Source of the DNA: CAZSMC01 sp964607755
Lineage (GTDB): Bacteria; Zhuqueibacterota; Zhuqueibacteria; Residuimicrobiales; Krinioviventaceae
Length of the DNA stretch: 62,694 nt
Direction: 5' to 3'
Assembly (NCBI GenBank): GCA_964607755.1
Contig: CAZSMC010000024.1
Span: 1-62,694, forward strand
The translations under genes and the position numbers were made by a program. Positions within the stretch are counted from its first letter, which is position 1. Every line of letters begins with the position of its first letter. The notes under the pieces were generated by a model. It did not search any database. It saw only the letters and a program-made list of their open reading frames with translations, and was not told where the DNA came from. This document shows positions 16,378-26,281 of this stretch, piece after piece.

Positions 16378-18999
16378 TTAATTGTCGTCAATTGTTAATT
16401 GTTTTAATTGATCCAGTTTGTTGAGGGCTTCAATGGGTGTCAATTCATTCGGGTCTATTTGTTTCAGTTCTTTTCTCAATTTGTGTTCCAGTTCCTCGAA
16501 CAAACTCATTTGTTGAACTCTGTCTTCTTTAATGCGATGATGTGCCAGTTTCGGCGTATCGGAATCATCTCTGGACTCGCTTTCCAGATTTGCCAGCACT
16601 TCTTTGGCTCGCTCGATAACCTCAGCAGGCAACCCGGCTAACTGGGCGACGTGAATGCCATAACTGTTATCGCAGCCACCTGGAACTATCTTTCTTAAAA
16701 ATACGATCTTGTCCGCCCATTCGCGAACGGCAACATTGTAATTTTTTACACGCGGTAACACATTTTCGAGTTCCGTTAATTCGTGGTAATGTGTTGCAAA
16801 TATTGTTTTTGCCGAAATATCTGGATTTTTGATCACATATTCAGCTACAGACCAGGCGATAGACAAACCGTCAAATGTGCTGGTACCGCGGCCGATTTCG
16901 TCTAAAAGAATCAGACTTTTCGGCGTGGTATTGTTAAGAATATTGGCTGTTTCATTCATCTCTGTCAGAAAAGTACTCTCACCGGCTGCCAGATTATCCG
17001 AAGCCCCGACACGGGTAAATACCCGGTCCACGATGCCAATCTCAGCCGACCTGGCAGGAATGTAGCTGCCCATTTGCGCCATGATGGTCAGCAAGCCCAC
17101 CTGCCGAAGGTAAGTTGACTTTCCTGCCATGTTCGGACCAGTGACAATTAAAAGCTGTTCTGAAGTGTTATCGATTTTAGTCTCATTCATCACAAAAGAC
17201 TCACCAGCCGGCAGCAGCTTTTCCACCACCGGATGACGACCGTCTTTTATTTCAATGACATCGCTTTCATTCAATTCCGGGCGTTTATAGTTATTTTCAA
17301 TAGCAACTTTTGCAAGGCAAGCCAGGCAATCGCTCTCTGCCAGGTAACGCGCATTTGCCTGAAGCTCGCGAGTGTGGCTCAACACAAAATCGCACAGCTC
17401 TCGAAACAACTCGTATTCGATCGACGCCATTTTCTCTTCAGCGCCAAGTATTTTTTCTTCGTATTCTTTCAACTCTTCGGTAATATAACGTTCCGCATTG
17501 ACCAGCGTCTGTTTGCGAATGTAATGATTTGGTACTTTGGATAAATTGGGTTTGGTCACTTCGATATAATAGCCAAACACTTTATTGAAATTAACCTTTA
17601 GCGAAGGTATTCCGGTTTTTTCGCGCTCGGTTTTCTGCAGCCGCGCAATCCAGTCCTTGCCGGAAAACGCGATCTCTCGTAACTCATCGAGCTCTTTGCT
17701 ATAGCCGCGCTTTATCATACTGCCCTCGGTTATTGATAGCGGCGGCTTGTCAACAATTGCTTTTTCCAGCCGCTCTCTTAAATCATCTAACGTATGAAAA
17801 CCCTTGTGAATCTCGGCTATTTTTTTAACGCTGCTATCTTTGAGAAGCGTTTTTATTTCAGAGACGACGCAAAGCGATGTCTTGATTGTGTTTGCGTCTC
17901 TGGCGTTTGCCCGGCTGGTGGCAAACTTTGCCAGCAAGCGTTCCACATCCCCGGTCTGGCAGAGGTGTTCACGTACTTTCGTGCGCAGCTCTTTATGGTT
18001 AACGAAAAACTCAACAGCATCCAATCGTTCGTTGATGCGCTGCACATCATATAACGGGTAAAGCAGCCAATTCACCAGTTTGCGGCCACCCATTGGCGTT
18101 AATGTTTTATCGAGAACAGCAAGAAGCGTACCATTTTTATTATCACTGTTCATGGGCTTAATCAGTTCCAGATTGCGCCGGGTTGTGCTGTCAATGAGCA
18201 TCTTGTCATCGTCAGTGAGCCGGGACACACTGTTGATATGAACCAGTTTTTCTTTTTGATTTTCGCGCAAATAAACCAAAACCGCTCCGGCCGCAGATAC
18301 GCCATTCTTCAATTCATTAACACCGAATCCCTTGAGAGAAACCGTTCCAAAGTGATTGGTCAGAGATTCCATGGCATAATCGTAATGAAAGGTCCAGTCA
18401 TCGCGCATCGTCAATGTGATATGGCGCAGATTTGCCATTTCAGAATAAAACTGTTCAGCCTGTGCGTCACTGACCAGGATTTCTGAAGGTGCGATAGAAG
18501 CCACTTTTTCCTGAAGCAAATGGATTGGAAATTCGCCGATTTTAAACTCTCCGGTGGAAACATCCACCTGGGCAATGCCACAATTCTTTTTATCAAGATA
18601 AACGCCGAGAAGAAAGTTATTTCTCTTTGTGTCCAGCAAATCATCCGACACTGCTGTTCCGGGCGAGACCACTTCGGTAATATCTCTCTTGACCACCGTT
18701 TTAGCTGTTTTAGGATCTTCCACCTGTTCGCAAATGGCTACCCGGTATCCTGCCTTGACCATTTTTGCCAGATAGCTATCCAGGGCGTGATGAGGAAAAC
18801 CAGCCAGCGGCACATCTGCTGCCTTGCCGTGAGCCCTGGATGTAAGTTGAATGCCCAAAACCCGGGCAGCAATTTTGGCATCCTGGTAAAACATCTCGTA
18901 AAAATCGCCCATGCGAAAAAACAGCACCGCATCCTGATGCCGCTTTTTGATGGCCAGATACTGCTCCATCAAGGGAGTTGTTGTTGATTTGCTGCTCAA
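16378..18999 (-). CDS. mutS: DNA mismatch repair ATPase MutS
   Basis: 873 residues, full-length MutS1. The mismatch-sensing Phe-x-Glu is in RMGDFYEMF (about residues 25-40); the connector, lever and clamp domains follow; the ABC-type ATPase has Walker A TGPNMAGKSTYLRQV, Walker B ILLDEIGRGTSTFDG and ATHYHELTELE. A C-terminal helical tail for oligomerisation is present. The start is probably TTG at 18,999, because TPLMEQYL aligns with the known N terminus of MutS; no strong ribosome-binding site is visible. The 162 bp between it and nadK show no gene. Confidence 0.96.
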   Translation of the reverse strand: MSSKSTTTPLMEQYLAIKKRHQDAVLFFRMGDFYEMFYQDAKIAARVLGIQLTSRAHGKAADVPLAGFPHHALDSYLAKMVKAGYRVAICEQVEDPKTAKTVVKRDITEVVSPGTAVSDDLLDTKRNNFLLGVYLDKKNCGIAQVDVSTGEFKIGEFPIHLLQEKVASIAPSEILVSDAQAEQFYSEMANLRHITLTMRDDWTFHYDYAMESLTNHFGTVSLKGFGVNELKNGVSAAGAVLVYLRENQKEKLVHINSVSRLTDDDKMLIDSTTRRNLELIKPMNSDNKNGTLLAVLDKTLTPMGGRKLVNWLLYPLYDVQRINERLDAVEFFVNHKELRTKVREHLCQTGDVERLLAKFATSRANARDANTIKTSLCVVSEIKTLLKDSSVKKIAEIHKGFHTLDDLRERLEKAIVDKPPLSITEGSMIKRGYSKELDELREIAFSGKDWIARLQKTEREKTGIPSLKVNFNKVFGYYIEVTKPNLSKVPNHYIRKQTLVNAERYITEELKEYEEKILGAEEKMASIEYELFRELCDFVLSHTRELQANARYLAESDCLACLAKVAIENNYKRPELNESDVIEIKDGRHPVVEKLLPAGESFVMNETKIDNTSEQLLIVTGPNMAGKSTYLRQVGLLTIMAQMGSYIPARSAEIGIVDRVFTRVGASDNLAAGESTFLTEMNETANILNNTTPKSLILLDEIGRGTSTFDGLSIAWSVAEYVIKNPDISAKTIFATHYHELTELENVLPRVKNYNVAVREWADKIVFLRKIVPGGCDNSYGIHVAQLAGLPAEVIERAKEVLANLESESRDDSDTPKLAHHRIKEDRVQQMSLFEELEHKLRKELKQIDPNELTPIEALNKLDQLKQLTIDDN

Positions 19000-19161
19000 T
19001 GTTGGCTATAACTTTACTTTTGAATGACTATTCTAAGGCATTTGGCAACAATTGATTTCAGAGATAACGCACATTTAGTGGTATTTATTGCATGAAAACA
19101 TTCAGTGAACGAAAGATATGAATAGTTTTTAAAAAAACAACAGATTTAATTTGCAGTCATG

Positions 19162-20037
19162 TTAAGTGACAGGATCTGGCTGCCCGGCGCCCCAGTTGAG
19201 TTTTGTCCGTAAAATATCAAAAAAATCATGCCTGCCAATAGAAATCCATTTCACGTCATATTCAGCTTTTTTCACCTGGACTTTTTCAAAGTAACGAACC
19301 TGACACTTTGTCCGGCCGTCTACACTTAATTGGACGCCAGTGGCTTCCTCTCGAATAGAGAGTTCGATTGCACTGTCACCCGAAAGCACGATCGGTTTCA
19401 TAGTTACAGAATGCGGACAAATCGGTGTGACCACAGCAGCGTGCATGGTCGGTACCACAAGCGGTCCCCCGGCGGACATGGAATAGGCTGTAGAACCCGT
19501 AGGCGTGGACACAATCAGACCGTCACTTCGATAAGAATTCAAAAACCGGCCATCCACATACACATCAATATAAATAAGCCGGGACCCGGCTCCTTTATCA
19601 AGCACAACATCATTCAAGGCATGATAAATGCCCTGGCAGTGATTTTGCAGAATTTCAACCCGCAACGCCATGCGGTTGATAATTGAATAATTACCATCAA
19701 CCAACAGCTTGACTGTATCTTCAAGCTCTTCAGTCACTACTTCTGTCAAAAAACCGAGCGTGCCAACGTTTACGCCAAGAATGGGGACACCGGATTTGCC
19801 AATAATATTGGCAGTAGACAAAATTGTACCGTCGCCGCCAAAGGCAACTATAATATCACTGACATTTGCTAGTGTTGCCAAAGCCTCCACTCTGTCATTT
19901 TTCTGAACCGGAATGTAATTCACCAGCTCCCTGGCGTAAACGTAATCCATATTATATTGAGACAGAATAGAAACAAACTTTTTGATAGCTTGCAGCGCTT
20001 TTAGTTTGTCAATATTTCCGACAATGCCGATTGTCAT
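19162..20037 (-). CDS. nadK: NAD kinase
   Basis: 291 residues. Phosphorylates NAD to NADP. GGDGTILSTA (residues ~65-74) is the substrate/nucleotide-binding motif, followed by the NDVVLDKG and TPTGSTAYSMSAGGPLVVP conserved segments. Its ATG overlaps the dxs stop codon (ATGA), giving translational coupling to the NADPH-dependent isoprenoid pathway entry enzyme, a plausible functional pairing. Confidence 0.96.
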   Translation of the reverse strand: MTIGIVGNIDKLKALQAIKKFVSILSQYNMDYVYARELVNYIPVQKNDRVEALATLANVSDIIVAFGGDGTILSTANIIGKSGVPILGVNVGTLGFLTEVVTEELEDTVKLLVDGNYSIINRMALRVEILQNHCQGIYHALNDVVLDKGAGSRLIYIDVYVDGRFLNSYRSDGLIVSTPTGSTAYSMSAGGPLVVPTMHAAVVTPICPHSVTMKPIVLSGDSAIELSIREEATGVQLSVDGRTKCQVRYFEKVQVKKAEYDVKWISIGRHDFFDILRTKLNWGAGQPDPVT

Positions 20038-21968
20038 GAAGCGTGTGAGTGTTGGAAAATTTTCAGTTTGAACAGGAATCTGGACTTTTTGACATATTCG
20101 CTGTCCCGTATAGTATTGGCAATTCCTTCTGCATCCAGACCGATTTGATGATACAGCAGATCCTGACGTCCGTGTTCGATAAAATGATCCGGGATGCCAA
20201 GACGTATCATTTCCGGGGGTGAGAGTTTATTATCAACAAAATATTCTGAGACCTCGCTGCCAAGGCCGCCTTTGATCGTGCCGTCTTCTACAGTAACAAT
20301 GCACTTGAAATGATTCGCAACCCGCTCGAGCATGGCACTGTCAATGGGTTTTATAAACCGGACATTGATCACCTCGACAGAGAGATGGTTTTCCTCCTCT
20401 ACCTGATGCGCCGCTTCTAGGGCGCGATAGACAAAAGGTCCGGCAGCCAGAATAGCGACATCATGACCTTTCTTGACAACCTCACTGCTTCCGATTGGAA
20501 TGCTTTGATAATTATCGGAAAGTTCAACTCCCTCTCCCTGTCCGCGCGGATAACGAAGCGCTATAGGGCCGCCATAATAATGTGCGGCTGTATAAAGCAT
20601 ATTTCGGAGTTCTTGTTCATCTTTTGGCGCCATAACAACCATATTGGGAACGGATCGCAAAAAAGCCATATCATAAGCGCCATGGTGAGTGGGGCCGTCT
20701 TCGCCGACAAGTCCTGCCCGGTCCAGCGCAAAAATAACCGGAAGTTGTTGCAATGCCACATCGTGTATAATCATATCGTAGGCACGTTGTAAAAAAGTCG
20801 AATAAATAGCACACACCGGTTTGTAGCCTTGAGTGGCCAGACCTGCTGCAAAAGTCACAGCGTGGCCTTCGGCAATGCCAACGTCGTAAAAACGGTTCGG
20901 ATATTTTTTTGCAAAGTCATCCAGACCAGTGCCGATTTGCATAGCTGCTGTGACAGCGACAAGATTATCATGACGTTCAGCAAGATCGTTCATAGCCTGG
21001 CCAAACACTTTGGAGTAACTCGGTCCAGTGCGCTTTTTGACCAGTTGACCGGTGACCGGATCGAACTTGCCAAGTCCATGAAAAACCGGCGCATTATTTT
21101 CTGCCGGAGCAAATCCTTTGCCCTTGCGGGTTAAAACGTGGACCATCACCGGCCCGTTAAATTTTTTCACTTGCCGGAACAAGCGTATCATACTGGCAAT
21201 GTTATGACCGTCAACCGGACCCAGGTACCGGAAACCCATGCGCTCGAACAGCACACCGGGCATCATAAATGCTTTAATGCTTTCTTCAGCCCGGCGAGTC
21301 GCTTTACGAATCAGAGTGCCCATCCCGTCGAACCTGCCGGTAAGGTCCCAGACTTCTTTCTTGATTCTGTTGTAAATTGGGTTTGAAATGATCGTGGTAA
21401 GATACTTGGACATAGCACCCACATTGGGAGAAATCGACATGCTGTTGTCATTCACCACAACAATAAAATTCCGTCCTGAAGAGCCGGCATTGTTCAAGCC
21501 CTCATATGCCAGGCCGCCGGTCAAGGCACCGTCACCGATAACTGATATAACCTTATAATCTTCACCTGCCATATCCCGGGCACAGGCCATGCCGAACGCA
21601 GCGGAAATTGAGGTGCTGGCATGCCCCACCCCAAAGCAGTCATATTCGCTTTCCTCGATACGCGGAAAACCGCTGAGACCCTTATGCTGCCGTAACGATG
21701 CAAACTGGTCGCGGCGCCCGGTGATGATTTTGTGTACATAAGCCTGGTGACCGACGTCCCAGACGATTTTATCTTTTGGCGCATTAAAAAGATGATGGAG
21801 AACCAGTGTCAACTCTACTACGCCAAGAGAAGGCGCCAGATGACCACCGGTATTTGAGACATTGGAAACAACAAATTGGCGAAGTTCTCGAGCTAACCGG
21901 GCGAGCTCGGGTACGCTCAAGTTGCGGATATCTTTTGGAGAGTTTATTGTCGGTAATAATTCTTCCAT
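20034..21968 (-). CDS. dxs: 1-deoxy-D-xylulose-5-phosphate synthase
   Basis: 644 residues. Thiamine-diphosphate enzyme that condenses pyruvate and glyceraldehyde 3-phosphate, the first step of the MEP isoprenoid pathway. The cofactor motif VIGDGALTGGLAYEGLNNAG to VVNDNSMSI is complete, and the second half has ALDRAGLVGEDGPTHHGAYD and the C-terminal transketolase domain ending near GIPDHFIEHG. The gene is 12 bp from xseB, and xseA-xseB-dxs-nadK form one run. xseB-dxs linkage is common in bacteria. Confidence 0.97.
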   Translation of the reverse strand: MEELLPTINSPKDIRNLSVPELARLARELRQFVVSNVSNTGGHLAPSLGVVELTLVLHHLFNAPKDKIVWDVGHQAYVHKIITGRRDQFASLRQHKGLSGFPRIEESEYDCFGVGHASTSISAAFGMACARDMAGEDYKVISVIGDGALTGGLAYEGLNNAGSSGRNFIVVVNDNSMSISPNVGAMSKYLTTIISNPIYNRIKKEVWDLTGRFDGMGTLIRKATRRAEESIKAFMMPGVLFERMGFRYLGPVDGHNIASMIRLFRQVKKFNGPVMVHVLTRKGKGFAPAENNAPVFHGLGKFDPVTGQLVKKRTGPSYSKVFGQAMNDLAERHDNLVAVTAAMQIGTGLDDFAKKYPNRFYDVGIAEGHAVTFAAGLATQGYKPVCAIYSTFLQRAYDMIIHDVALQQLPVIFALDRAGLVGEDGPTHHGAYDMAFLRSVPNMVVMAPKDEQELRNMLYTAAHYYGGPIALRYPRGQGEGVELSDNYQSIPIGSSEVVKKGHDVAILAAGPFVYRALEAAHQVEEENHLSVEVINVRFIKPIDSAMLERVANHFKCIVTVEDGTIKGGLGSEVSEYFVDNKLSPPEMIRLGIPDHFIEHGRQDLLYHQIGLDAEGIANTIRDSEYVKKSRFLFKLKIFQHSHAS

Positions 21969-21980
21969 AAATTGAAAACC

Positions 21981-22205
21981 TTACTCTAACTCTGTAACTT
22001 TAAAGGTTTCATTCTCTTTTGATAATTTATAAAGCTTTTCTTCAGCCCTGGCCAATTTTTCGTGGCACCATTTTGCCAGGCTTGTGGCTTCTTCGTACAA
22101 GTTCATGGTTTCATCCAAATCGACATCACCGCTTTCAAGCTGTTCGGCAATGTCCTCAAGACGGCTCAGCGCCTCTTCAAAGCTTTTCTTTGACTTTTCA
22201 CTCAT
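21981..22205 (-). CDS. xseB: Exodeoxyribonuclease VII small subunit
   Basis: 74 residues from the ATG at 22,205, chosen because it lies inside the xseA stop region (8-nt overlap) after GGGGAG; a longer reading frame exists but would only add non-conserved residues. FEEALSRLEDIAEQLESGDVDLDETMNLYEEA is the family's helical hairpin. XseB multimers bind XseA to form the nuclease that degrades single-stranded DNA into short oligonucleotides. Confidence 0.93.
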   Translation of the reverse strand: MSEKSKKSFEEALSRLEDIAEQLESGDVDLDETMNLYEEATSLAKWCHEKLARAEEKLYKLSKENETFKVTELE

Positions 22206-23460
22206 CTGCTCCCCATTCCGAAAATAATATTTGGGATTTTTCATCTTTATTGATCTGATGGATCGAACTGTCAGCCGTGCCGTCTATGAATTGAATGACT
22301 ACTGAATCTTCCGGCTTTAGTTCCGAAAGTCTTTTAATAATGTTGTCGTTGCGCAAGGTTATTGTATACCCGCGTTTAAGTACAGATGCGGGATGCAAAT
22401 TTTCAAGCCGCGATTTCGTATGGCTAAAACGGTTTTTCTCAACAGTGAGAGTATGAATTACATTCCGGGAAATTGTTTGCGTCACCTCATCGACGCGCTG
22501 CCGGTGCTGTCGAACCACATCGGCCGGCCGGCGCAATCCATAGCTTGCTTTGATATAGCGAAGCTGCTCTTTTTTATTCAGCACATTGTTTTGTGCCGCC
22601 AGTGCGCACCGTTCTACATTTTTTCGGATGTTATTAATGAGATCTTGTTTATCCATGACCACCATTTCAGCAGCGGCCGATGGTGTGGGAGCGCGCATAT
22701 CTGCAACAAAATCGCTGATGGTAAAATCAACTTCGTGGCCGACAGCAGAGATCACCGGAATGTCAGATTCGAAAATGGCGCGGGCTACGACTTCTTCGTT
22801 AAAAGCCCACAAGTCCTCAAGTGAACCGCCACCACGGCCCACGATGAGCACATCAACATTTTTATACTTATTAAATTCCCTTATTGCATCGGCAATGTCC
22901 TGTGCGGCACCCTCTCCCTGTACCAATGCCGGACGAAGTATTTTTACCACGGACGGGAATCGGCGGTTAAGAACATTGAGAATATCGCGTATCGCTGCTC
23001 CGGTTGCCGAAGTGACAATTCCGATACGATCCGGATAAATGGGCAGCGGCTTTTTGTGAATGGATTCAAACAATCCTTCCCGGGAGAGGCGCTTTTTCAA
23101 TTCTTCAAAAGCTAACTGCAACTCGCCGATACCGGCCGGAACCATTTTTAACACATCTAATTGATAAATACCTCGTTTTTCATAAACCCGAATACGGCCA
23201 AAAGCATTGACGCGCATGCCGTCCTGAGGCGTAAAAAACAAACTCGCATTGTTACCGCGCCACATCACACCTCGGATCTGGGCAAATTCATCTTTAAGTG
23301 AAAAGTACATATGCCCGGAACCGTGTCGTACAAAATTGGAAAGTTCGCCCTGCACCCAAACCACTGGCAGACTGGTTTCAAGCATGTCTTTAATGACTCT
23401 GGTTACTTCACTAACCGTGTAATAACTTTCCAATTCATCCAAAAAATTTATGGTAGACAT
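22198..23460 (-). CDS. xseA: Exodeoxyribonuclease VII large subunit
   Basis: 420 residues from the ATG at 23,460 (a GTG five codons earlier is possible). The N-terminal OB-fold binds single-stranded DNA (VWVQGELSNFVRHGSGHMYF). The nuclease core shows IGIVTSATGAAIRDIL, the GRGGGSLEDLWAFNEE motif and SAVGHEVDFT; a long helical region follows before a C-terminal segment. Coding partner xseB overlaps its end by 8 nt. Confidence 0.96.
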   Translation of the reverse strand: MSTINFLDELESYYTVSEVTRVIKDMLETSLPVVWVQGELSNFVRHGSGHMYFSLKDEFAQIRGVMWRGNNASLFFTPQDGMRVNAFGRIRVYEKRGIYQLDVLKMVPAGIGELQLAFEELKKRLSREGLFESIHKKPLPIYPDRIGIVTSATGAAIRDILNVLNRRFPSVVKILRPALVQGEGAAQDIADAIREFNKYKNVDVLIVGRGGGSLEDLWAFNEEVVARAIFESDIPVISAVGHEVDFTISDFVADMRAPTPSAAAEMVVMDKQDLINNIRKNVERCALAAQNNVLNKKEQLRYIKASYGLRRPADVVRQHRQRVDEVTQTISRNVIHTLTVEKNRFSHTKSRLENLHPASVLKRGYTITLRNDNIIKRLSELKPEDSVVIQFIDGTADSSIHQINKDEKSQILFSEWGADE

Positions 23461-23532
23461 ATGATATGTGCCCACAGGGTATATACATTTGAATACAAAA
23501 GGGCCAAGATGCTTTCTTAGCCCTCAATTGGT

Positions 23533-23625
23533 TTATTTCTTCTTTTTATGGCGATCTTTACGCAATCTTTTTTTGCGTTTGTGATTGGCAATCTTGTGTC
23601 GTTTCCGCTTTTTTCCGCTTGGCAT
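23533..23625 (-). CDS. 30-residue AURKAIP1/COX24-type basic ribosomal protein
   Basis: A 30-codon gene encoding an extremely basic peptide: it begins MPSGKKRKRHKIANHKRKK and ends RHKKKK, with 19 Lys or Arg. This matches the short proteins annotated with the AURKAIP1/COX24 domain in Bacteroidota and related phyla, whose mitochondrial counterpart (mS38) is a ribosomal protein; a ribosomal role here follows from that family link. The ribosome-binding site TAGGAGGTGAT is close to a perfect complement of the 16S rRNA 3' end and sits at normal distance from the ATG, strongly supporting expression. It lies between xseA and an HU gene, all on the same strand. Confidence 0.9.
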   Translation of the reverse strand: MPSGKKRKRHKIANHKRKKRLRKDRHKKKK

Positions 23626-23657
23626 GGGTATCACCTCCTATCCACGATGCAATTATT

Positions 23658-23942
23658 TTATTCCGTATTTCTATTGACATATTCTTTCAAATCCTTGGAC
23701 GGTTTAAACACCGCTTCATAACGTTCAGGTACGTAAACCGGTTCGTTTGTGGAAGGATTTCTCGCTTTTCGGGCTTTGCGTTTGACTGTTTTGAAATTCC
23801 CGAATCCGCGCAAATCCACACGTTCTTTATTTTGCAGAGCATAACTCACTGTCGCTAAAAAGCCGTCAATAACTGCCTGGGTCTCCACTTTTGTTAATCC
23901 CGTGCCTTGCGCAACAACATCAACAATATCCGCTTTAGTCAT
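23658..23942 (-). CDS. HU-family DNA-binding protein
   Basis: 94 residues from the ATG at 23,942, which gives the standard HU start MTKADIVDVVAQGTGLTK. The signature GFGNFKTVKRKARKARNPST and VPERYEAVFKPSKDLK are the body and DNA-clamping arm. Standard-length HU, unlike the extended paralogue at 7,466-7,813. It probably acts as nucleoid protein dimer, perhaps as the housekeeping HU. The gene lies 28 bp from sppA and 32 bp from the tiny basic protein gene. Confidence 0.95.
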   Translation of the reverse strand: MTKADIVDVVAQGTGLTKVETQAVIDGFLATVSYALQNKERVDLRGFGNFKTVKRKARKARNPSTNEPVYVPERYEAVFKPSKDLKEYVNRNTE

Positions 23943-23970
23943 GTACTCCTCCTCAGGCACAATTTATCAT

Positions 23971-24855
23971 TCAAAAGGACATCATGTAACGAATTCTCGG
24001 CCAGGTGGCGATTTGTGAATGTAAAAGTTCGCGTATATCTGATGTCAACAAATCGAAAAGAGTAAATCTATCCCGGTGGACACGTACGACTTTGGGTTCT
24101 CCGGTGATGCCACCCAATTGGGCGGCAAGATGAATCGCGTCCTCTAACGTTCCCAGCGAGTCGATTAATCCAAGATTATTAGCTTGTTCGCCAGAGTAAA
24201 CACGGCCATCAGCCAGAGCGCGAACCGAATCAAGATCGATACCACGCTCTACAGCGACCGTTCGGATAAACTGTTCATAGCCATTGTCGATCCAATTCTG
24301 CAAGTACTGCCGGTCCTGCGGCGATATTCCGCGATAGGGTGATCCTGTATCCTTAAATTCACCGCTCTTGATGACCGTCATACTCACGCCAATTTTTTCC
24401 ATCAGACCCTGGAAATTTGGAATCTCGGCAATCACGCCAATGCTGCCGGTGGTGGTCCCGGGATTAGCCATGATAGTATCAGCACCCAGGGCAACATAAT
24501 ACCCCCCTGATGCCGCAGCGCTGGCCATAGATACGACCACTGGTTTGCCGCTCTTGCGCACACGCTTGGCGTACTGATAAATCTCTTGAGAAGCGGCAAT
24601 GCCTCCGCCGGGACTATTAATGCGAAAAACAATAGCTTTTACATTGCCCTCTTTTTCGAACTTTTTGAACTGCCGGACAACCGGGCGCGAAGAAAAGATC
24701 GGCCCTTCCAGTTCGACAATGCCCACCCTTGGTCCCCGGACAATATCAATATCTCCGCCCGTTCCCAATCCTGCGAACAGAATTAAAACAGCAACAAGTG
24801 CAATGAGCACAAATGCGACAAGAAATCCCAGGCCTAACTGACTTTTTTTAGCCAT
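23971..24855 (-). CDS. sppA: Signal peptide peptidase SppA (short form)
   Basis: 294 residues from the ATG at 24,855. One N-terminal membrane helix (residues ~8-30) anchors a serine protease domain of the SppA/36K type, which cleaves leftover signal peptides in the membrane. The nucleophile is Ser116 in ASAAASGGYY and the general base is Lys168 in SGEFKDTGSPYR, the Ser-Lys dyad typical of the family. RINSPGGGIAASQEIY is the oxyanion-hole region. Length matches the single-domain form rather than the 67K E. coli form. Confidence 0.94.
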   Translation of the reverse strand: MAKKSQLGLGFLVAFVLIALVAVLILFAGLGTGGDIDIVRGPRVGIVELEGPIFSSRPVVRQFKKFEKEGNVKAIVFRINSPGGGIAASQEIYQYAKRVRKSGKPVVVSMASAAASGGYYVALGADTIMANPGTTTGSIGVIAEIPNFQGLMEKIGVSMTVIKSGEFKDTGSPYRGISPQDRQYLQNWIDNGYEQFIRTVAVERGIDLDSVRALADGRVYSGEQANNLGLIDSLGTLEDAIHLAAQLGGITGEPKVVRVHRDRFTLFDLLTSDIRELLHSQIATWPRIRYMMSF

Positions 24856-24993
24856 GACTTTACTCTCTGCTTGTGATAAAAAAATTGTGCCGTCGTTAAG
24901 GCACAATCCCAATCAACTCATTGGTAATTATAGTTATAAATACATTAAAAATCAAGCCAAAAAATGCCTTAAAAGCGGGCTGAGCAAATTACT

Positions 24994-26151
24994 TTAATTC
25001 AAGAGTCTTTTATATAAACTGGAAATCCGTAATGCCGCTTTGTTGATATCATAAGATCTAAATGCGAGGTCACGGCTTTTTTCTCCCATTCTGGTTCGCA
25101 AGGATGAATCTGCTAAAATGTGTTTCAGATACCTGGCAAGCTCATCAATATCGCCGGGTTTGCAGAGAAAACCGTGCTCGCCATGAGCCAGCATATCCGG
25201 AATGCCGCCGATATTTGTGGAAACTACCGGCAAACCAGAAGCCATGGCTTCGATAATTGCCAGCGGAAAACCTTCAGCATACGATGGCAGAACAAAACAC
25301 CAGGCAGTTTTGAAAAATGCAAACTTGTCCCGGCCGTGCTGGGGGCCGTGAAACGTCACCACGTTTTCGAGCTGCCGCCTGGAAACAAGCTCTTTAACCT
25401 GGTCAATTTCACCCCCCCCTACTACCATGAGCTGAAAGTCGATGCCATTGCCTTTCATTCGCCATGCCGCTTCGATGAGATCATAAATACCCTTGCGCCT
25501 GCTCACCTCGCTTAAAAAAACAATGGACGGATGTTTTGTTTTATTGACTCTAACATATTGGAGTTGTGACAAATCAATGCCATTGGGTACAATGGTGATT
25601 TTTGCTTCATCAATCAATTGCCGGAAAAACGCCTGCCAGCTTTTTGACAGCACAACAACTGCATCGCATAATCCTAAAATTGAACGAATGAGCCCCTGAA
25701 CCATTTTGGGACTTTGTTCATAAAATGTCTGAAAAAGGGCGCCATGAATGTGAATGACGATCTTTTTGCGCCACATTTTTCCCAAAAAGACATAAAAACT
25801 CTTTTCCCAAAAAGAAGTATAAGAACCGGTGTGTATATGCAAAATTTTGATGTGTTTTGCCAAAAGTATTACGCAAAAGCGAACTAAAAACCGGGTGGAT
25901 TGGGCGTAACTTTTGTACATTTCTTTCACGCTTCGTTTAAACGAACCGGCATAACCCACATGAACTTTGTAGGCGCTGCGCCGTTTTTTGTGTTTTGAAA
26001 TGTCCAGCAAAAAAAGGTGATAATCCTTTTTAAGGTCCGAACTCAAGAGATGCCCGACAAATGCTTCCATGCCGCCTAACTGCGGAGGCGCAGGGCCGAT
26101 GTGCAGTACCTCTGCTTTGGAATGTTCCATACTGAAATGTGGTTCCTTCAT
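24994..26151 (-). CDS. Family 4 glycosyltransferase
   Basis: About 385 residues from the ATG at 26,151; ATG 26,130 is an alternative, and the longest frame starts at a TTG and would add a hydrophobic stretch. GT-B fold: N-terminal HIGPAPPQLGGMEAFVGHLL, then IHIHGALFQTF, and the C-terminal donor-binding EGFPLAIIEAMASGLPVVST with the E-x7-E pattern, followed by GGIPDMLAHGEHGFL. Such enzymes add sugars to glycolipids or surface polysaccharides. The acceptor cannot be inferred; the only close neighbours are sppA and a tRNA gene. Confidence 0.88.
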   Translation of the reverse strand: MKEPHFSMEHSKAEVLHIGPAPPQLGGMEAFVGHLLSSDLKKDYHLFLLDISKHKKRRSAYKVHVGYAGSFKRSVKEMYKSYAQSTRFLVRFCVILLAKHIKILHIHTGSYTSFWEKSFYVFLGKMWRKKIVIHIHGALFQTFYEQSPKMVQGLIRSILGLCDAVVVLSKSWQAFFRQLIDEAKITIVPNGIDLSQLQYVRVNKTKHPSIVFLSEVSRRKGIYDLIEAAWRMKGNGIDFQLMVVGGGEIDQVKELVSRRQLENVVTFHGPQHGRDKFAFFKTAWCFVLPSYAEGFPLAIIEAMASGLPVVSTNIGGIPDMLAHGEHGFLCKPGDIDELARYLKHILADSSLRTRMGEKSRDLAFRSYDINKAALRISSLYKRLLN

Positions 26152-26281
26152 CCCGGATGAAAAATTGATCATTAAATGTAAGAGAAAAACCAGCCAATTC
26201 AAAAAACAAAATTGAAAATCTGTAAGAATTCAAAAATACTTGCATTTTTAGTGAAATGTATTAAATTATACTTTCAAATAC

